Assembly: GCF_030247185.1 (NCBI RefSeq)
Contig: NC_080570.1
Span: 144,556,641 to 144,620,640 of the forward strand
Origin: Malaya genurostris
Lineage: Eukaryota > Arthropoda > Insecta > Diptera > Culicidae
Direction: 5' to 3'
DNA: 64,000 nt
Part shown: positions 44,778-54,791 of the stretch, in pieces
Position numbering within the stretch: the stretch's first letter is position 1
How the letters are laid out: every line of letters starts with the position of its first letter
Notes under the pieces: model-generated
The model's input: the letters and a program-made list of their open reading frames with translations, nothing else
Told to the model about the DNA's origin: nothing
Database searches by the model: none
Made by a program: the position numbers and the translations under genes

Positions 44778-47700
44778 TTTATCATCCGCCGCAAATGATT
44801 CAATCACTGTCCTGCAGTGGAATTGTCGAAGCATCATGCCAAAACTTGATTCATTTAAAGTTTTGTTGCATAGTCAAAAATGTGATGTATTTGCTTTGTG
44901 CGAAACATGGCTTACATCAAACATAGCCTTAAATTTTAATGACTTTAACATTATACGTCTCGACAGAGACTCCCCGTATGGTGGAGTGCTTTTAGGAATT
45001 AAGAAATGTTATTCCTTTTATAGATTAAACATTCCTTCGACTTCTAGTATAGAAGTTGTTGCTTGTCAAATAAACATTAAAGGAAAGGACATTTGCATTG
45101 CTTCGGTATATATTCCTCCAAGAGCTCAAGTTGGACAACGACAGCTTAATGAAATTGTCGAAGCCCTTCCTGCTCCACGTTTGATTTTAGGAGATTTCAA
45201 TTCGCACGGAATGATGTGGGGTTCCGTTTACAATGATAGCAGATCATCTCTAATATATAATATTTGCGACAATTTTAGCATGACGGTACTAAATATGGGT
45301 AGCATGACACGGATCCCAAGACCTCCTGCACGTCCAAGTGCATTAGATTTATCTCTTTGTTCGACTTCAATTCGACTAGATTGCACCTGGAAAGTATTTC
45401 CTGATTTACATGGTAGCGATCATTTACCAATCATCATCTCAATTAGCAGTAACAAAGGCATTGCTAATTCAGTTAATATTCCATATGATTTGACAAAAAA
45501 TATTGACTGGATTAAATACCAAAGTAATATTTCAAGTGTCTTAACTTCAATGGAAGAGCTTCCCCCACTTGAAGAATATGACTTCCTCGTTTGTTCGATT
45601 CTGGAGGCCGCAGAACAAGCCCAAACCAAACGATTTCTTGGTCCATCGTCTAACAGAAGACCTCCAAATCCTTGGTGGGACAAAGAGTGCTCAGATGCTA
45701 AACACGCGAAACAAAATGCTTTCAAGACGTTTTTAAAACGAGGAGGAGGAACTCCTCAGAATTTTGAAAAATTCTTGGTTTTAGAAACCAAGTACAAGAA
45801 CATACTTCGGGTTAAGAAATGCAGCTATTGGAGACATTTTGTGGAAGGTTTGTCAAGAGAAACCTCAATGAGCACTCTTTGGAATACGGCCAGACGAATG
45901 AGGAATCGTAACGTAGGAAATGAGAGTGAGGAGTACTCGAATCGATGGATATTTGATTTTGCGAGGAAAGTTTGTCCAGATTCCGTTCCTACGCATAGCA
46001 TTGTTAGGGAGTCTTCTTCAAATGATGATTCCATTGATAGCCCCTTTTCAATGATGGAATTTTCCATAGCACTCATGTCTTGTAACAATAACGCTCCTGG
46101 ATTGGACAGAATTAAATTCAACTTGGTGAAGAATCTGCCCGACCTCGCAAAAAGACGTTTGTTGGAATTGTTCAACAAGTTTCTTGAGCAAAATATTGTT
46201 CCACCTGACTGGAGACAAGTGAAAGTTATCGCCATTCAAAAGCCGGGGAAACCAGCTTCCAATCACAACTCATATAGACCCATTGCGATGTTGTCCTGCA
46301 TCAGAAAATTGTTCGAAAAAATTATTCTACGACGTCTCGACACTTGGGTCGAGACGAACGGTTTGTTGTCAGATACTCAGTTTGGCTTCCGTAGAAATAA
46401 AGGGACGAATGATTGCCTTGCATTACTTTCGTCTGACATCCAAATTGCCTTCGCTCAAAAGCAACAAATGGCATCAGTATTTTTAGACATTAAAGGAGCA
46501 TTTGATTCAGTTTCCATTGATGTTCTTTCAGACAAGCTCCACCAACATGGACTCCCAGCGGTTATAAATAATTTTTTGCACAACCTTTTGTCAGAGAAAC
46601 GCATGCATTTTTCACATGGCGATTTGGCAACAATCAGAATTAGCTACATGGGTCTCCCGCAAGGCTCATGCCTCAGTCCGCTCCTCTATAATTTTTACGT
46701 GAATGACATTGACAGCTGTCTAGTAACCCCATGTACACTAAGACAATTGGCAGATGATGGCGTGGTTTCAGTTACTGGATCCAAAGCTATTGATCTGCAA
46801 AAACCATTGCAAGATACCTTAGATAAATTGTCCGTTTGGGCTGTTCATCTTGGTATCGAATTCTCTGCGGAGAAAACAGAGCTGGTCGTCTTTTCAAAAA
46901 AGCATGATCCCGCGCAACTTCAGCTTCATATGATGGGAAGAATAATCGAACAGGTTTTGACTTTCAAATACCTCGGGGTGTGGTTTGATTCCAAATGCAC
47001 GTGGGGAGGACACATTAGGTATCTGATAACGAAATGCCAACAAAGAGTAAATTTTCTTCGAACAATAACAGGGTCTTGGTGGGGTGCTCATCCGCAAGAT
47101 CTAATAAAATTGTATCAGACAACGATACTTTCAGTGATGGAATATGGATGCGTTTGTTTTCGTTCCGCTGCAAATTCTCATATTATCAAACTTGAGCGAA
47201 TTCAGTACCGTTGTTTGCGAATTGCTTTAGGCTGCATGCATTCGACACATACAATGAGTCTTGAAGTTCTGGCGGGAGTTCTTCCATTAAAAGATCGATT
47301 TTGGGAGCTTTCATCACGCCTGCTAATAAGATGTGATGTGCTGAATCCCATGGTAATTAATAATTTCGAACGACTAGTCGAGCTTCGATCTCAAACAAAA
47401 TTCATGACAGTATATTTTAACCATATGTCACAGGAAATCAACCCTTCAAGATATATTCCTATCCGTGTCAGCCTCCTAAATGTACCTGACTCAACTTTAT
47501 TTTTCGACACATCCATGCAGCGCGAAGTGCGTGGAATCCCGGACCACCTACGCTCTATGGAAATCCCAAAAATATTTTCAAGTAAGTTCAGGCATATTAA
47601 CTCTGAGAAAATGTTTTACACGGACGGATCGCGAATGGAAGAAGCGACAGGGTTTGGTATGTTCAACAATAATGTTTCGGCCTCATTCAAGCTTCAAGAA

Positions 47701-48462
47701 CCTGCATCTGTTTATATAGCAGAGTTAGCAGCAGTTCATTATAGCTTGAATGTAATCGTCACATTATCTCCAAACCATTATTTCCTCTTCACAGATAGTC
47801 TGAGTGCAATTGAAGCCATTCGCTCAAACGCTGCTGGCAAAAATGAACCGTTTTTCTTGGGTAAAATAAAACAGTGTCTGAACGACATATTGAATAATAA
47901 TTATCTAATCACAATAGTTTGGGTTCCGGCTCATTGCTCCATTCCAGGCAATGAAAGAGCCGATATTTTAGCCAAACGTGGTGCTATTGAGGGTGAAATT
48001 TATGAGAGACCGATTGCTTTCAACGAATTCTATAGCGCGTCTCGCCAAAGAACACTTGCCAGCTGGCAAGCTTCTTGGGATAAAGATGATCTGGGTCGGT
48101 GGATGCACTCAATTATTCCTAAAATATCGACAAAGGCATGGTTCAGGGGACTGGATGTGAGTAGAGATTTCATTCGTGTGATGTCCAGACTCATGTCCAA
48201 TCACTACACGTTAGATGCACATCTCCTTCGAATTGGACTTTCCGAGACTAATCATTGTGCTTGCGGCGAAGGTTACCGCGATATTGACCATGTTGTTTGG
48301 ACATGCGTGGAGTTTCGTGATGTCAGATCTCAACTAATAAATTCCTTGCGTACCCAAGGTAGACTATCCAATGTCCCAGTTCGCGACATTCTTGCTTGTC
48401 GTGACCTTCCATACATGAAACTTCTTTATCATTTCATTAAATCCATTGGAGTTCCAATTTAA
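44770..48462 (+). CDS. LINE ORF2: endonuclease, reverse transcriptase, RNase H
   Basis: 1230 residues without interruption. Endonuclease: Asn near 18 (LQWNCRSI), Glu 45 (CETWL), GDFNSH near 142, SDHLP at 217. RT: FRRNKGTNDCLALL, FLDIKGAFDS (Asp 573), GLPQGSCLSPLLYNF, and the catalytic box as LADD at 660-663, where most elements have FADD or YADD. RNase H: YTDGSR (Asp 952), AELAAV, FTDSLSAIEAI, VPAHCSIPGNERAD. C-terminal CAC-G...H...C knuckle-like motif (HCACGEGYRDIDHVVWTC). The start ATG overlaps the ORF1 stop as ATGGATAA, so translation is probably coupled termination-reinitiation. Confidence 0.9.
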   Translation: MDNLSSAANDSITVLQWNCRSIMPKLDSFKVLLHSQKCDVFALCETWLTSNIALNFNDFNIIRLDRDSPYGGVLLGIKKCYSFYRLNIPSTSSIEVVACQINIKGKDICIASVYIPPRAQVGQRQLNEIVEALPAPRLILGDFNSHGMMWGSVYNDSRSSLIYNICDNFSMTVLNMGSMTRIPRPPARPSALDLSLCSTSIRLDCTWKVFPDLHGSDHLPIIISISSNKGIANSVNIPYDLTKNIDWIKYQSNISSVLTSMEELPPLEEYDFLVCSILEAAEQAQTKRFLGPSSNRRPPNPWWDKECSDAKHAKQNAFKTFLKRGGGTPQNFEKFLVLETKYKNILRVKKCSYWRHFVEGLSRETSMSTLWNTARRMRNRNVGNESEEYSNRWIFDFARKVCPDSVPTHSIVRESSSNDDSIDSPFSMMEFSIALMSCNNNAPGLDRIKFNLVKNLPDLAKRRLLELFNKFLEQNIVPPDWRQVKVIAIQKPGKPASNHNSYRPIAMLSCIRKLFEKIILRRLDTWVETNGLLSDTQFGFRRNKGTNDCLALLSSDIQIAFAQKQQMASVFLDIKGAFDSVSIDVLSDKLHQHGLPAVINNFLHNLLSEKRMHFSHGDLATIRISYMGLPQGSCLSPLLYNFYVNDIDSCLVTPCTLRQLADDGVVSVTGSKAIDLQKPLQDTLDKLSVWAVHLGIEFSAEKTELVVFSKKHDPAQLQLHMMGRIIEQVLTFKYLGVWFDSKCTWGGHIRYLITKCQQRVNFLRTITGSWWGAHPQDLIKLYQTTILSVMEYGCVCFRSAANSHIIKLERIQYRCLRIALGCMHSTHTMSLEVLAGVLPLKDRFWELSSRLLIRCDVLNPMVINNFERLVELRSQTKFMTVYFNHMSQEINPSRYIPIRVSLLNVPDSTLFFDTSMQREVRGIPDHLRSMEIPKIFSSKFRHINSEKMFYTDGSRMEEATGFGMFNNNVSASFKLQEPASVYIAELAAVHYSLNVIVTLSPNHYFLFTDSLSAIEAIRSNAAGKNEPFFLGKIKQCLNDILNNNYLITIVWVPAHCSIPGNERADILAKRGAIEGEIYERPIAFNEFYSASRQRTLASWQASWDKDDLGRWMHSIIPKISTKAWFRGLDVSRDFIRVMSRLMSNHYTLDAHLLRIGLSETNHCACGEGYRDIDHVVWTCVEFRDVRSQLINSLRTQGRLSNVPVRDILACRDLPYMKLLYHFIKSIGVPI

Positions 48463-48758
48463 ATTTTATTTTATGTTAAACTGTTTTCTCTTCCATGAGT
48501 TCAACCAATAGCCAACTATAGGATATTGAATATAAGTGGTGAACTGATACAAACAATCCTGAAATAGTTATAAGATCATGTACAAAATAAATGTATTTTA
48601 TTTAATGTAATTAAAATAGCAACTCGCTTGATAAAAACAGTGTTTAGATTAACTAATGAGTACCAACATACTAATATGATATTCGAAATGTATTAGGTTT
48701 AAACTACTATGTATTGTGGATGCCACGGCGAAGAAAAACTTATGTATATTGCCTATGA

Positions 48759-48794
48759 AATAAACGTATTTATGAAAAAAAAAAAAAAAAAAAA
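48759..48794 (+). other. LINE polyadenylation signal and poly(A) tail
   Basis: AATAAA at 48759-48764 is followed 10 bp later by 20 A (48775-48794) and then the target duplication. This is the expected 3' end of a reverse-transcribed insertion. Confidence 0.88.
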
Positions 48795-48807
48795 TAGTGG
48801 CTAGAAG
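48795..48807. repeat. LINE target site duplication, right
   Basis: TAGTGGCTAGAAG, identical to 42755-42767. Confidence 0.92.
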
Positions 48808-49052
48808 CATTGCTGTGATTAAAAATATGTTTGGATTAAGTAACGATAGCTTATAAAATATATTTATTTCAATATGACACAAAGATGTTATGATTGGAAA
48901 CCCAAATAACTATTTCGTAACTAGTTATGCTATGATGAAACATTGCTGTCACCATGTTTTAACCAGTATAACATAAAACACATATTCGTGCTCTTGTTGC
49001 AACATAGTTTGGACTTTGTCGTATCAGAACTAGTTGCGGATTGCTACTTGGG

Positions 49053-50879
49053 TGTTAAGAATGTATATCCGTAATTTAAAGTTAATTTAAAAAATCTTGG
49101 GAACCGAGCTCAAAAATATTGAACTTTGTAGGTCTTTTTAGTTGACTGCGTTCTCAGTATCCTCGTTGAAGTTCCCCCTATCGGAAACGAGAAATGTAAT
49201 TGCTTCTGACTAAACAAGTTAATTTCGACCTTGGCATACGTTTTTTTTCCAGCCCTGATTTCTAGCACCATTAACATTTCGCACTGTAGAAACGTAATCC
49301 ACATTGATCAAAAGAAAAATCAAGGCAATTCAAATCTGCATCTCTTTTTTCTTCTGTCTGTAATCAAAAACTCCCATCAAATATCCATTCGCTCCGGTTG
49401 CAGGCTTTCCGTGCAGCATATCCTTCCCCATCAGCGCACTTACAAAAGGTACTTCTTCTTCTACTTCTGTAGGTAGTGCACTGCCAACGAGAGGGAGAGA
49501 GAAAGTAGATGATGGAGATGGTCGAGAAGAGAGCTTAAGAGTAGCTACCCTTTTCCCGCATCCTGGTCGGGTCGGGTTGGGGCTCCTCGTGGGAGTGATG
49601 ATTGCATTATGTTGATTGTTATGGCAGAAAGTACCAGCAATAATGGCTTCAAACTCAGCGAAGCGGCGAGATACGGTGATGAGAAAACAGAAATTGAAGT
49701 GAAATGCTTCTGCCTGCTATCGAAAAGCTGGAAAAGGAAACGGGGGGAAAACTGTTGCCACTCGTTTGCCAGTGCACCCGAATAGTAGAACTGTTGCGCT
49801 ATCGTTCGGGGTTTGTTTTGCTACTATGCCCTTGTAAGGCTCCCGGTTGAATGGTCAATTTATCTTGGGGCAGAAAAAAAAAGTTTGGCTACAATGTTGA
49901 GTTGGATTTCCACACAGCGATGTTTTGGAACAAAGTGATTATACTCCCGGCGCCTTTGTAAATAATGGCTGCATTGCGATGGCAACGGGTTTCGTTTTCT
50001 ACGACAACAATAAAGTCTTCGGATAGACCGACGAAAAAAACAACCGAAGCAAGAAGCAACGAATATTGTAACAAGTTATTGAAGCTTGCACATAAAATCT
50101 AAATTGTAGCTGGTCATTTCTGGTGGTTCCGTAAAAATACCATTTCAAAAGCGATATTAATCAGACTTATGTTTGCGAAATGTTATACAACCAGCAATTA
50201 CAAAACTAATTATAAAGTTCTTACTCCCCGTTGGATGCTTTTTTTCTGTTTGCAGCTGGTTTGCCGTGTTCAGATTCCGGACCACAACCGAAAGAAAATG
50301 GCACAACAAAATTTCCAAGTCCGATAAATTGATGGCAGAAATAAAACTTTATTTCTGTTTGCGTTTCTGTTCTGACCATTCGATAAATTTGCTGCAAATT
50401 AAGGTGAAACCCGACGCCGGGACCCGATCGCGTGGAAATGATAAAAATAGGTTACTCGAACTTCTTTACATCGTTTATGAAAAATAAATATCTATTACCA
50501 TGGATCTTCTATTCGATAACCGGTTCCTAATCGGAATCAGGGTTACCAGATATGTGGATTTTTCAGTATTCTACTGATTTTCAAGTACATTAGTAAAATT
50601 TACTGATTTTTTATACGGTTTCTGCTAAAAAAAATATTGATTTTATACAGATTTATAAGAAAGTCGAGTTTTTCCACCAATAATATTACAGAAAGTTTTT
50701 CTTGCTTTATCATATGACGATAGAGGAACGTGATCAATCTGCTCGTCAATCGGACCGAATCCGGCCGACAAATTTTACTGGGTTAAATCATTGAAAAAGC
50801 AGCGTACGTACCCAGAATATTTTTTCGGAGGGAATCTCAGAACATGTAGCTAATTTCTATGCGCATGGAAATATGTATA
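49053..50879. other. Non-coding, less repetitive stretch
   Basis: No known domain. A GA-rich run lies at ~49490-49510. A 45-bp segment at ~49400-49444 is bounded by CAG and GGTACTT, but its translation is not recognisable. Positions ~50535-50660 contain a piece resembling the hAT-like MITE families (TTACCAGATATG...). Confidence 0.4.
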
Positions 50880-51577
50880 AAATTACTTGATTTTTTTTTT
50901 GGATAAAGTCGTTAGTTGAAAATTTTTCATTCTATAATTGACTTAAATATGACAAATTTCGCACTAAACCATATTCGAAGTTGGCAAAATTTGCTCAGAT
51001 TTTAATGGAACCCTCTGTAGACTTTGTCTGAAAATGTCACAATGCATATCTTGTTTTTTTTCCAATATTGATCTAGACTGTCTTTTAAAAAGGGCTGAAC
51101 CTTTTCAACCATTTCTATTCAAATAGTTGACGGAAACTGGCAAACTGAGATTTTCACAAAATCAGTCAAGCTTTCCAATCAAAATACTGAAAAACTTTCA
51201 TATCGTGTCCATTAAAAATTTAAAACCAATTTACAAAAAAATACTTTTTTTTTATAACAAAAATTTACATTTCCTTTTTATTTTATAAATTAAACTGAAG
51301 GTTATTGTCATCCAAAAATTATGAAATACAATTTATGAGGATATTTCACAGACTATTGCAAAACTATTGCCCGATATTTGCAAAAAGTATCAACAATGGT
51401 GAATAAAAAGTTTTAGTTAGAAACACTTTTTTCCTAAAACAAAGTATCATTGAATTCGAAAGTGGTGTTTTTTTTTGTAAGTTTACTTTAAATTTTGAAA
51501 ATCTTTTATTTTTCCATAATTGTTCTAGACTATTTTTTGGAACAAACTAGACGTTATTATCAATTTTGTTGCAATTA

Positions 51578-52666
51578 AAGACTGTCCCAGAAAGTATGGG
51601 CGCACTTTGATTTCGCTGTAAATAATTCACAAGTGTTAGATACTCAAATTTTATTCGATATACTGATAATATTAGACTACAACAACAGAATATTATTCTC
51701 AACATTTGCTACTTAGCCATTGTAGACTAGCTGGCGCACCTTTTTGCGAACGTTCCTCATTAAATTCCGTACAGACTTCTTGGCGACAAGTTTTGACACT
51801 TTTTTCCAATCTTTTTCGAACTGTTGAATGGTTTCGGCTGCCGAGACATGTTTCCTAAGATGTGCCTTCGTTAACGCCCAAAATTCCTTAATTGGTCGAA
51901 GTTGTGGGTAATTTGGTGGATTCATGTCTTCTGGAACGAAAGTGACATTTTTGGTAGCATACCATTCAACCGTTGATTTCGAGTAGTGGCAAGAAGCAAG
52001 ATCTGGCCAGAAAACAACAGGATCCTTGTGGCTTCGAATCATGGGTAGAAGTCGTTTTTGTAAACATTCCTTGATGTAAATTTCGCTGTTCATTGAAGCA
52101 GTGATGATGAAGGGTTTCGAAATCTTACCGCAGCTACAAATTGCTTGCCAGACCATAGCTTTCTTACCAAATTTTTCGACTTCAATCGATGTTTCGGACT
52201 GGTTTAACACTTGCCCTTTTCGCACCGTATAATATTGTGGTCTCGGCAAGGATTTATAATCGAGTTTCACATAGGTTTCGTCGTCCATGATTATGCAGTT
52301 CAAATTTCCAGCAAGAATCGTATTGCACAGCTTTCAAACCCTCGGCCTGATCGATGCTTCTTGTTTCGGACTACGTTTTGGTTGTTTCTGCTTCTTATAG
52401 GTTTGAAGATTCAAACGTTCTTTAGCACGAAGAACATTTGATTTTGAAGTGTCCACTTTTTTGGTCACATCCCGAACTGACACCTTCTTCTTTTGCTCGA
52501 ACGCCTTCAGATATACGTTTATCCAACTGAGAGTTAGCAGGACCTTTTCTTCGACCCGTTTTCGGTTTATCCTCAAAGGTGTTATCGTCACCGAAATTGA
52601 CAGATTCTAAACCATTGCGAAATGGTAGCGGTTTTTGGTTGCGTCCATACTTTCTGGGACAGACTT
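51578..52666 (-). mobile_element. DD37E-type mariner element, near full length
   Basis: 1089 bp with ~28-bp terminal inverted repeats (AAGACTGTCCCAGAAAGTAT left; the same with one or two changes inverted at right). TA lies at 51576-51577 and 52667-52668. It contains one transposase gene on the minus strand with a single in-frame stop. The right-hand flank matches copy A of the host repeat exactly at the TA target. Confidence 0.88.
51713..52591 (-). pseudogene. DD37E-type transposase with one premature stop
   Basis: The N-terminal part (52336-52591) has a helix-turn-helix-like DNA-binding region (VSVRDVTKKVDTSKSNVLRA). A TGA at 52334-52336 interrupts, then the same frame continues for 196 residues. 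Motifs: IIMDDETYVKLD (first Asp), MVWQAICSCGK, FWPDLASCHYSKSTVEWY (second Asp), NPPNYPQLRPIKEFWA. By alignment with RPIE(K/R)(Y/F)W the catalytic Glu position is Lys and the next residue is Glu, so the third acidic residue is lost or displaced by one. No clear ATG remains at the start. Probably inactive. Confidence 0.85.
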
Positions 52667-53639
52667 TAATTAGAGTAGAAAAATGACAAACCCTATAAAA
52701 AATGTAGTGCTGGTGATGTTCTCAAAATAAGTATAATTTTCGAATGAATATACTAAAAAAATTACTAACTGTTTTTTATACTGAAAAAAAAATCTTAAAA
52801 ATTTGAAAATCTTAAAAACTAGCAACAGGATATTTGGTGAAAATTTTTCACAAATTAAGATTCATTGGAATCTAGAATGATAAAAACCTCAGTAAAACAA
52901 AAAATGAACAAGAAATAGTTTTTGTTTGAAAAACTTTCTTTCTTCGAAAGTGCCCATCTTGCAGTGAACGGTTTGTAGGAAAGGTAATCACCAATCTTAG
53001 GACCAAATTCTATCAAAAACGAAAATTGGTGTCTTTGTAATTCGACTTTAAATTTTTAAAATCAAATTTTTTCAGTGTGGTACTCGATAAGAATTATTAT
53101 TAATATCATTTATTTTACCCCGGATTTAACCTTTTGGTCGTTCACCGGGGGATAAAAATTTTTTCCAGAATTTTTTATTGAAAAATTAAACTGGTTTTGA
53201 AAAATCACTTGTGTAACACTTTTTTGTGTAGGATTTATCATTTTCGACAATAGCTCTTTGAAAAAAAATTGGTTAAAAATGTTTAGCCCTTTTCAAAAGA
53301 CAGTTTGACACAAAGTCTACATGTTCAGAAAGTTTCATGCAAATCAGATAGGTTCTGCCACCGTTTGTTCGAGTTGGCGCGAAATTCGTTTATAGATTAT
53401 TCATAGAGAAGAGCTTCCAAGACGTAATATTTTTGTTTGGTTCTGGAACCCCTAAATCCCCCTCTTGTATGCCTGGTTGCTCTAATTATTTGTTGAGCTT
53501 TCAGAACGCACCAAAAGTTTGTAGTACATGTACAAATTTGTGCCTTTTTGCACATTGGCCTTACTTGCCATCAGTTGCTTTCTCCTCTCGACAGATTCTT
53601 GCAGATCCGAAATATTAATTTTATAATTAAAACTGTACA

Positions 53640-53730
53640 AGTTTGACAATGGCACAAGGCACGATTCACACGTGATCTGTCAAAAAACAGTGTTGCCAAA
53701 AACATACCAGCAAGAAAATCACCCTTGTTT
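53640..53730. repeat. Terminal fragment of a DD41D element
   Basis: GTGATCTGTCAAAAAACAGT and GTTGCCAAAAACATACCAGC match the element ends at ~34080-34125 and ~63410-63465. It ends with CACCCTTG, which fits the inverted AAGGGTGA terminus. No transposase sequence is left. Confidence 0.6.
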
Positions 53731-54610
53731 TTTAAATAACTATTTATTGGAATATGAGTTAAAATTAAATTATTAAGATATAAATTGGGTGTTCAGCCAC
53801 AAGTGGTAACTTTTCAGCCCTATTATATATGATTTGGTTGTTACCATGAGGACATCATTTGCTTCCGCAATTCTGAGATTTTTGTGTAGGGAAAATTCTA
53901 AACCTACTTGTATTGTGTAAAGGGGAAATGGAATTTATGTACTAATTTACTAAGAAAATTACCCTTTAATTGCCACTCTGCCCTCTGATTCTTGGATGAA
54001 AAGTCGGTTTTGCATCCCCACCCTTTATGAGAAAGGTAAACAGGTAAAAACTCTTCTAAATATGACTCAAAACTATTTCAATTTGTAGGTTATGTTTGTT
54101 GCTGTCTACACGAATTGACTTCGGCAATACCGGTTTCTAGTTCCCGCTTCCGGAAGTACTGGAAATAGTGGTCAGAAACTTCTAAACGGAACTCACTTCA
54201 TTTTCTCAGAGTTGTCTTATACGATTTCCACAAACTTAGGAACAAATATTTTTCAAATTTAATATCATCCGGATTCGACTTTCGGTTTTCGGATCTAATG
54301 GGTGAAGTGTGTTTAAAATTGTTCAACTTTTTATTCAAATTTAAAAATTTTGTTTGGGAGAAGCAAAAATTCATAAACACATGAGTAATATGAGAATGGC
54401 ATCATTACACCACTAGGTAAATTAAAACAAGTTTTTCTAAAAAAATCAAGATATGATTCATTCATTAAAAAAATCTGAAAATTTTCATACATATTTTTTC
54501 CTAATTCCGATTTTTACACCGCTGGATTTTTTAATAGTAAATAAATAATTAAATAATAAAACGTTTAAAAATGCTTTGGTTTCATATGTTTTTGAAATGT
54601 GAACGACTTC
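53731..54610. other. Non-coding with pieces of the old CCGGAAGT repeat
   Basis: Positions ~54100-54300 contain phrases (CCGGTTTCTAG, CATCCGGATTCGAC) of the dispersed family seen at 8.5-9.0 kb and 37-39 kb. No gene. Confidence 0.4.
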
Positions 54611-54621
54611 AATATTTGATT

Positions 54622-54780
54622 GGGGACGGGTATAGCGTGATGGGTAAGTCGATGGGCGGATGTGGCGTGATGGGTAAGGTGCAGCCCACCTGGGTTCGAT
54701 TCCCAACTCCTCAAGAAGTTTTTCGGACACGAAGAAGCGAATAACCTTAAGGTTGATCCCTTTATAATCTAAACAAAAAT
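54622..54780 (+). mobile_element. tRNA-derived SINE
   Basis: 159 bp with a pol III B box, GGTTCGATTCC at 54693-54703, and A-box-like GCGTGATGGGTAAG present twice, 30 bp apart (~54635 and ~54665). The 3' end reads AACCTTAAGGTTGATCCC then CTTTATAATCTAAACAAAA. An 11-bp target duplication AATATTTGATT flanks it (54611-54621, 54781-54791). It resembles mosquito tRNA-type SINEs such as Feilai in layout; family not certain. Confidence 0.85.
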
Positions 54781-54791
54781 AATATTTGATT

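Larger units (their letters stand above)
42768..48794 (+). mobile_element. Full-length I-type non-LTR retrotransposon
   Basis: A 6027-bp element bounded by a perfect 13-bp target duplication. It comprises a ~700-bp 5' UTR with short tandem repeats, ORF1 (CCHC nucleic-acid-binding), ORF2 (AP endonuclease, RT, RNase H) and a 3' UTR ending in a 20-A tail. RNase H in ORF2 plus three CCHC knuckles in ORF1 place it in the I group (I/Loa-like); mosquito MosquI-type is likely. Both ORFs are uninterrupted, so recent activity is plausible. Confidence 0.92.
41607..49052. mobile_element. TIR element interrupted by the LINE
   Basis: It begins CCCAAGTAACAA and ends in the inverted TTGCTACTTGGG. Removing the LINE leaves ~1.4 kb without coding capacity. 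The sequence on the two sides of the LINE contains a direct internal duplication (TTTTAACCAGTATAACATAA at ~42636 and ~48957). A fragment of the family lies at ~54880-54960. Confidence 0.55.
50880..53560. repeat. Dispersed repeat, copy B, carrying a DD37E element
   Basis: Collinear with 9640-13790 outside the insertions. It provides empty sites for the MITEs in copy A, and copy A (CCAATTAATTAGAG, ~11930) provides the empty TA site for the transposon here. The segment 51110-51560 has no counterpart in A, where the tandem array lies. Confidence 0.75.

Noticed and set aside
49400..49444. Possible 45-nt micro-exon bounded by TTGCAG and AAAAG|GTACTT
   Set aside because: Neither frame gives a recognisable receptor segment, and 45-nt stretches between AG and GT are common by chance.
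54622..54705. tRNA gene
   Set aside because: The B box is good, but there is no cloverleaf, the A-box region is duplicated, and target duplications plus a non-tRNA tail show a SINE.
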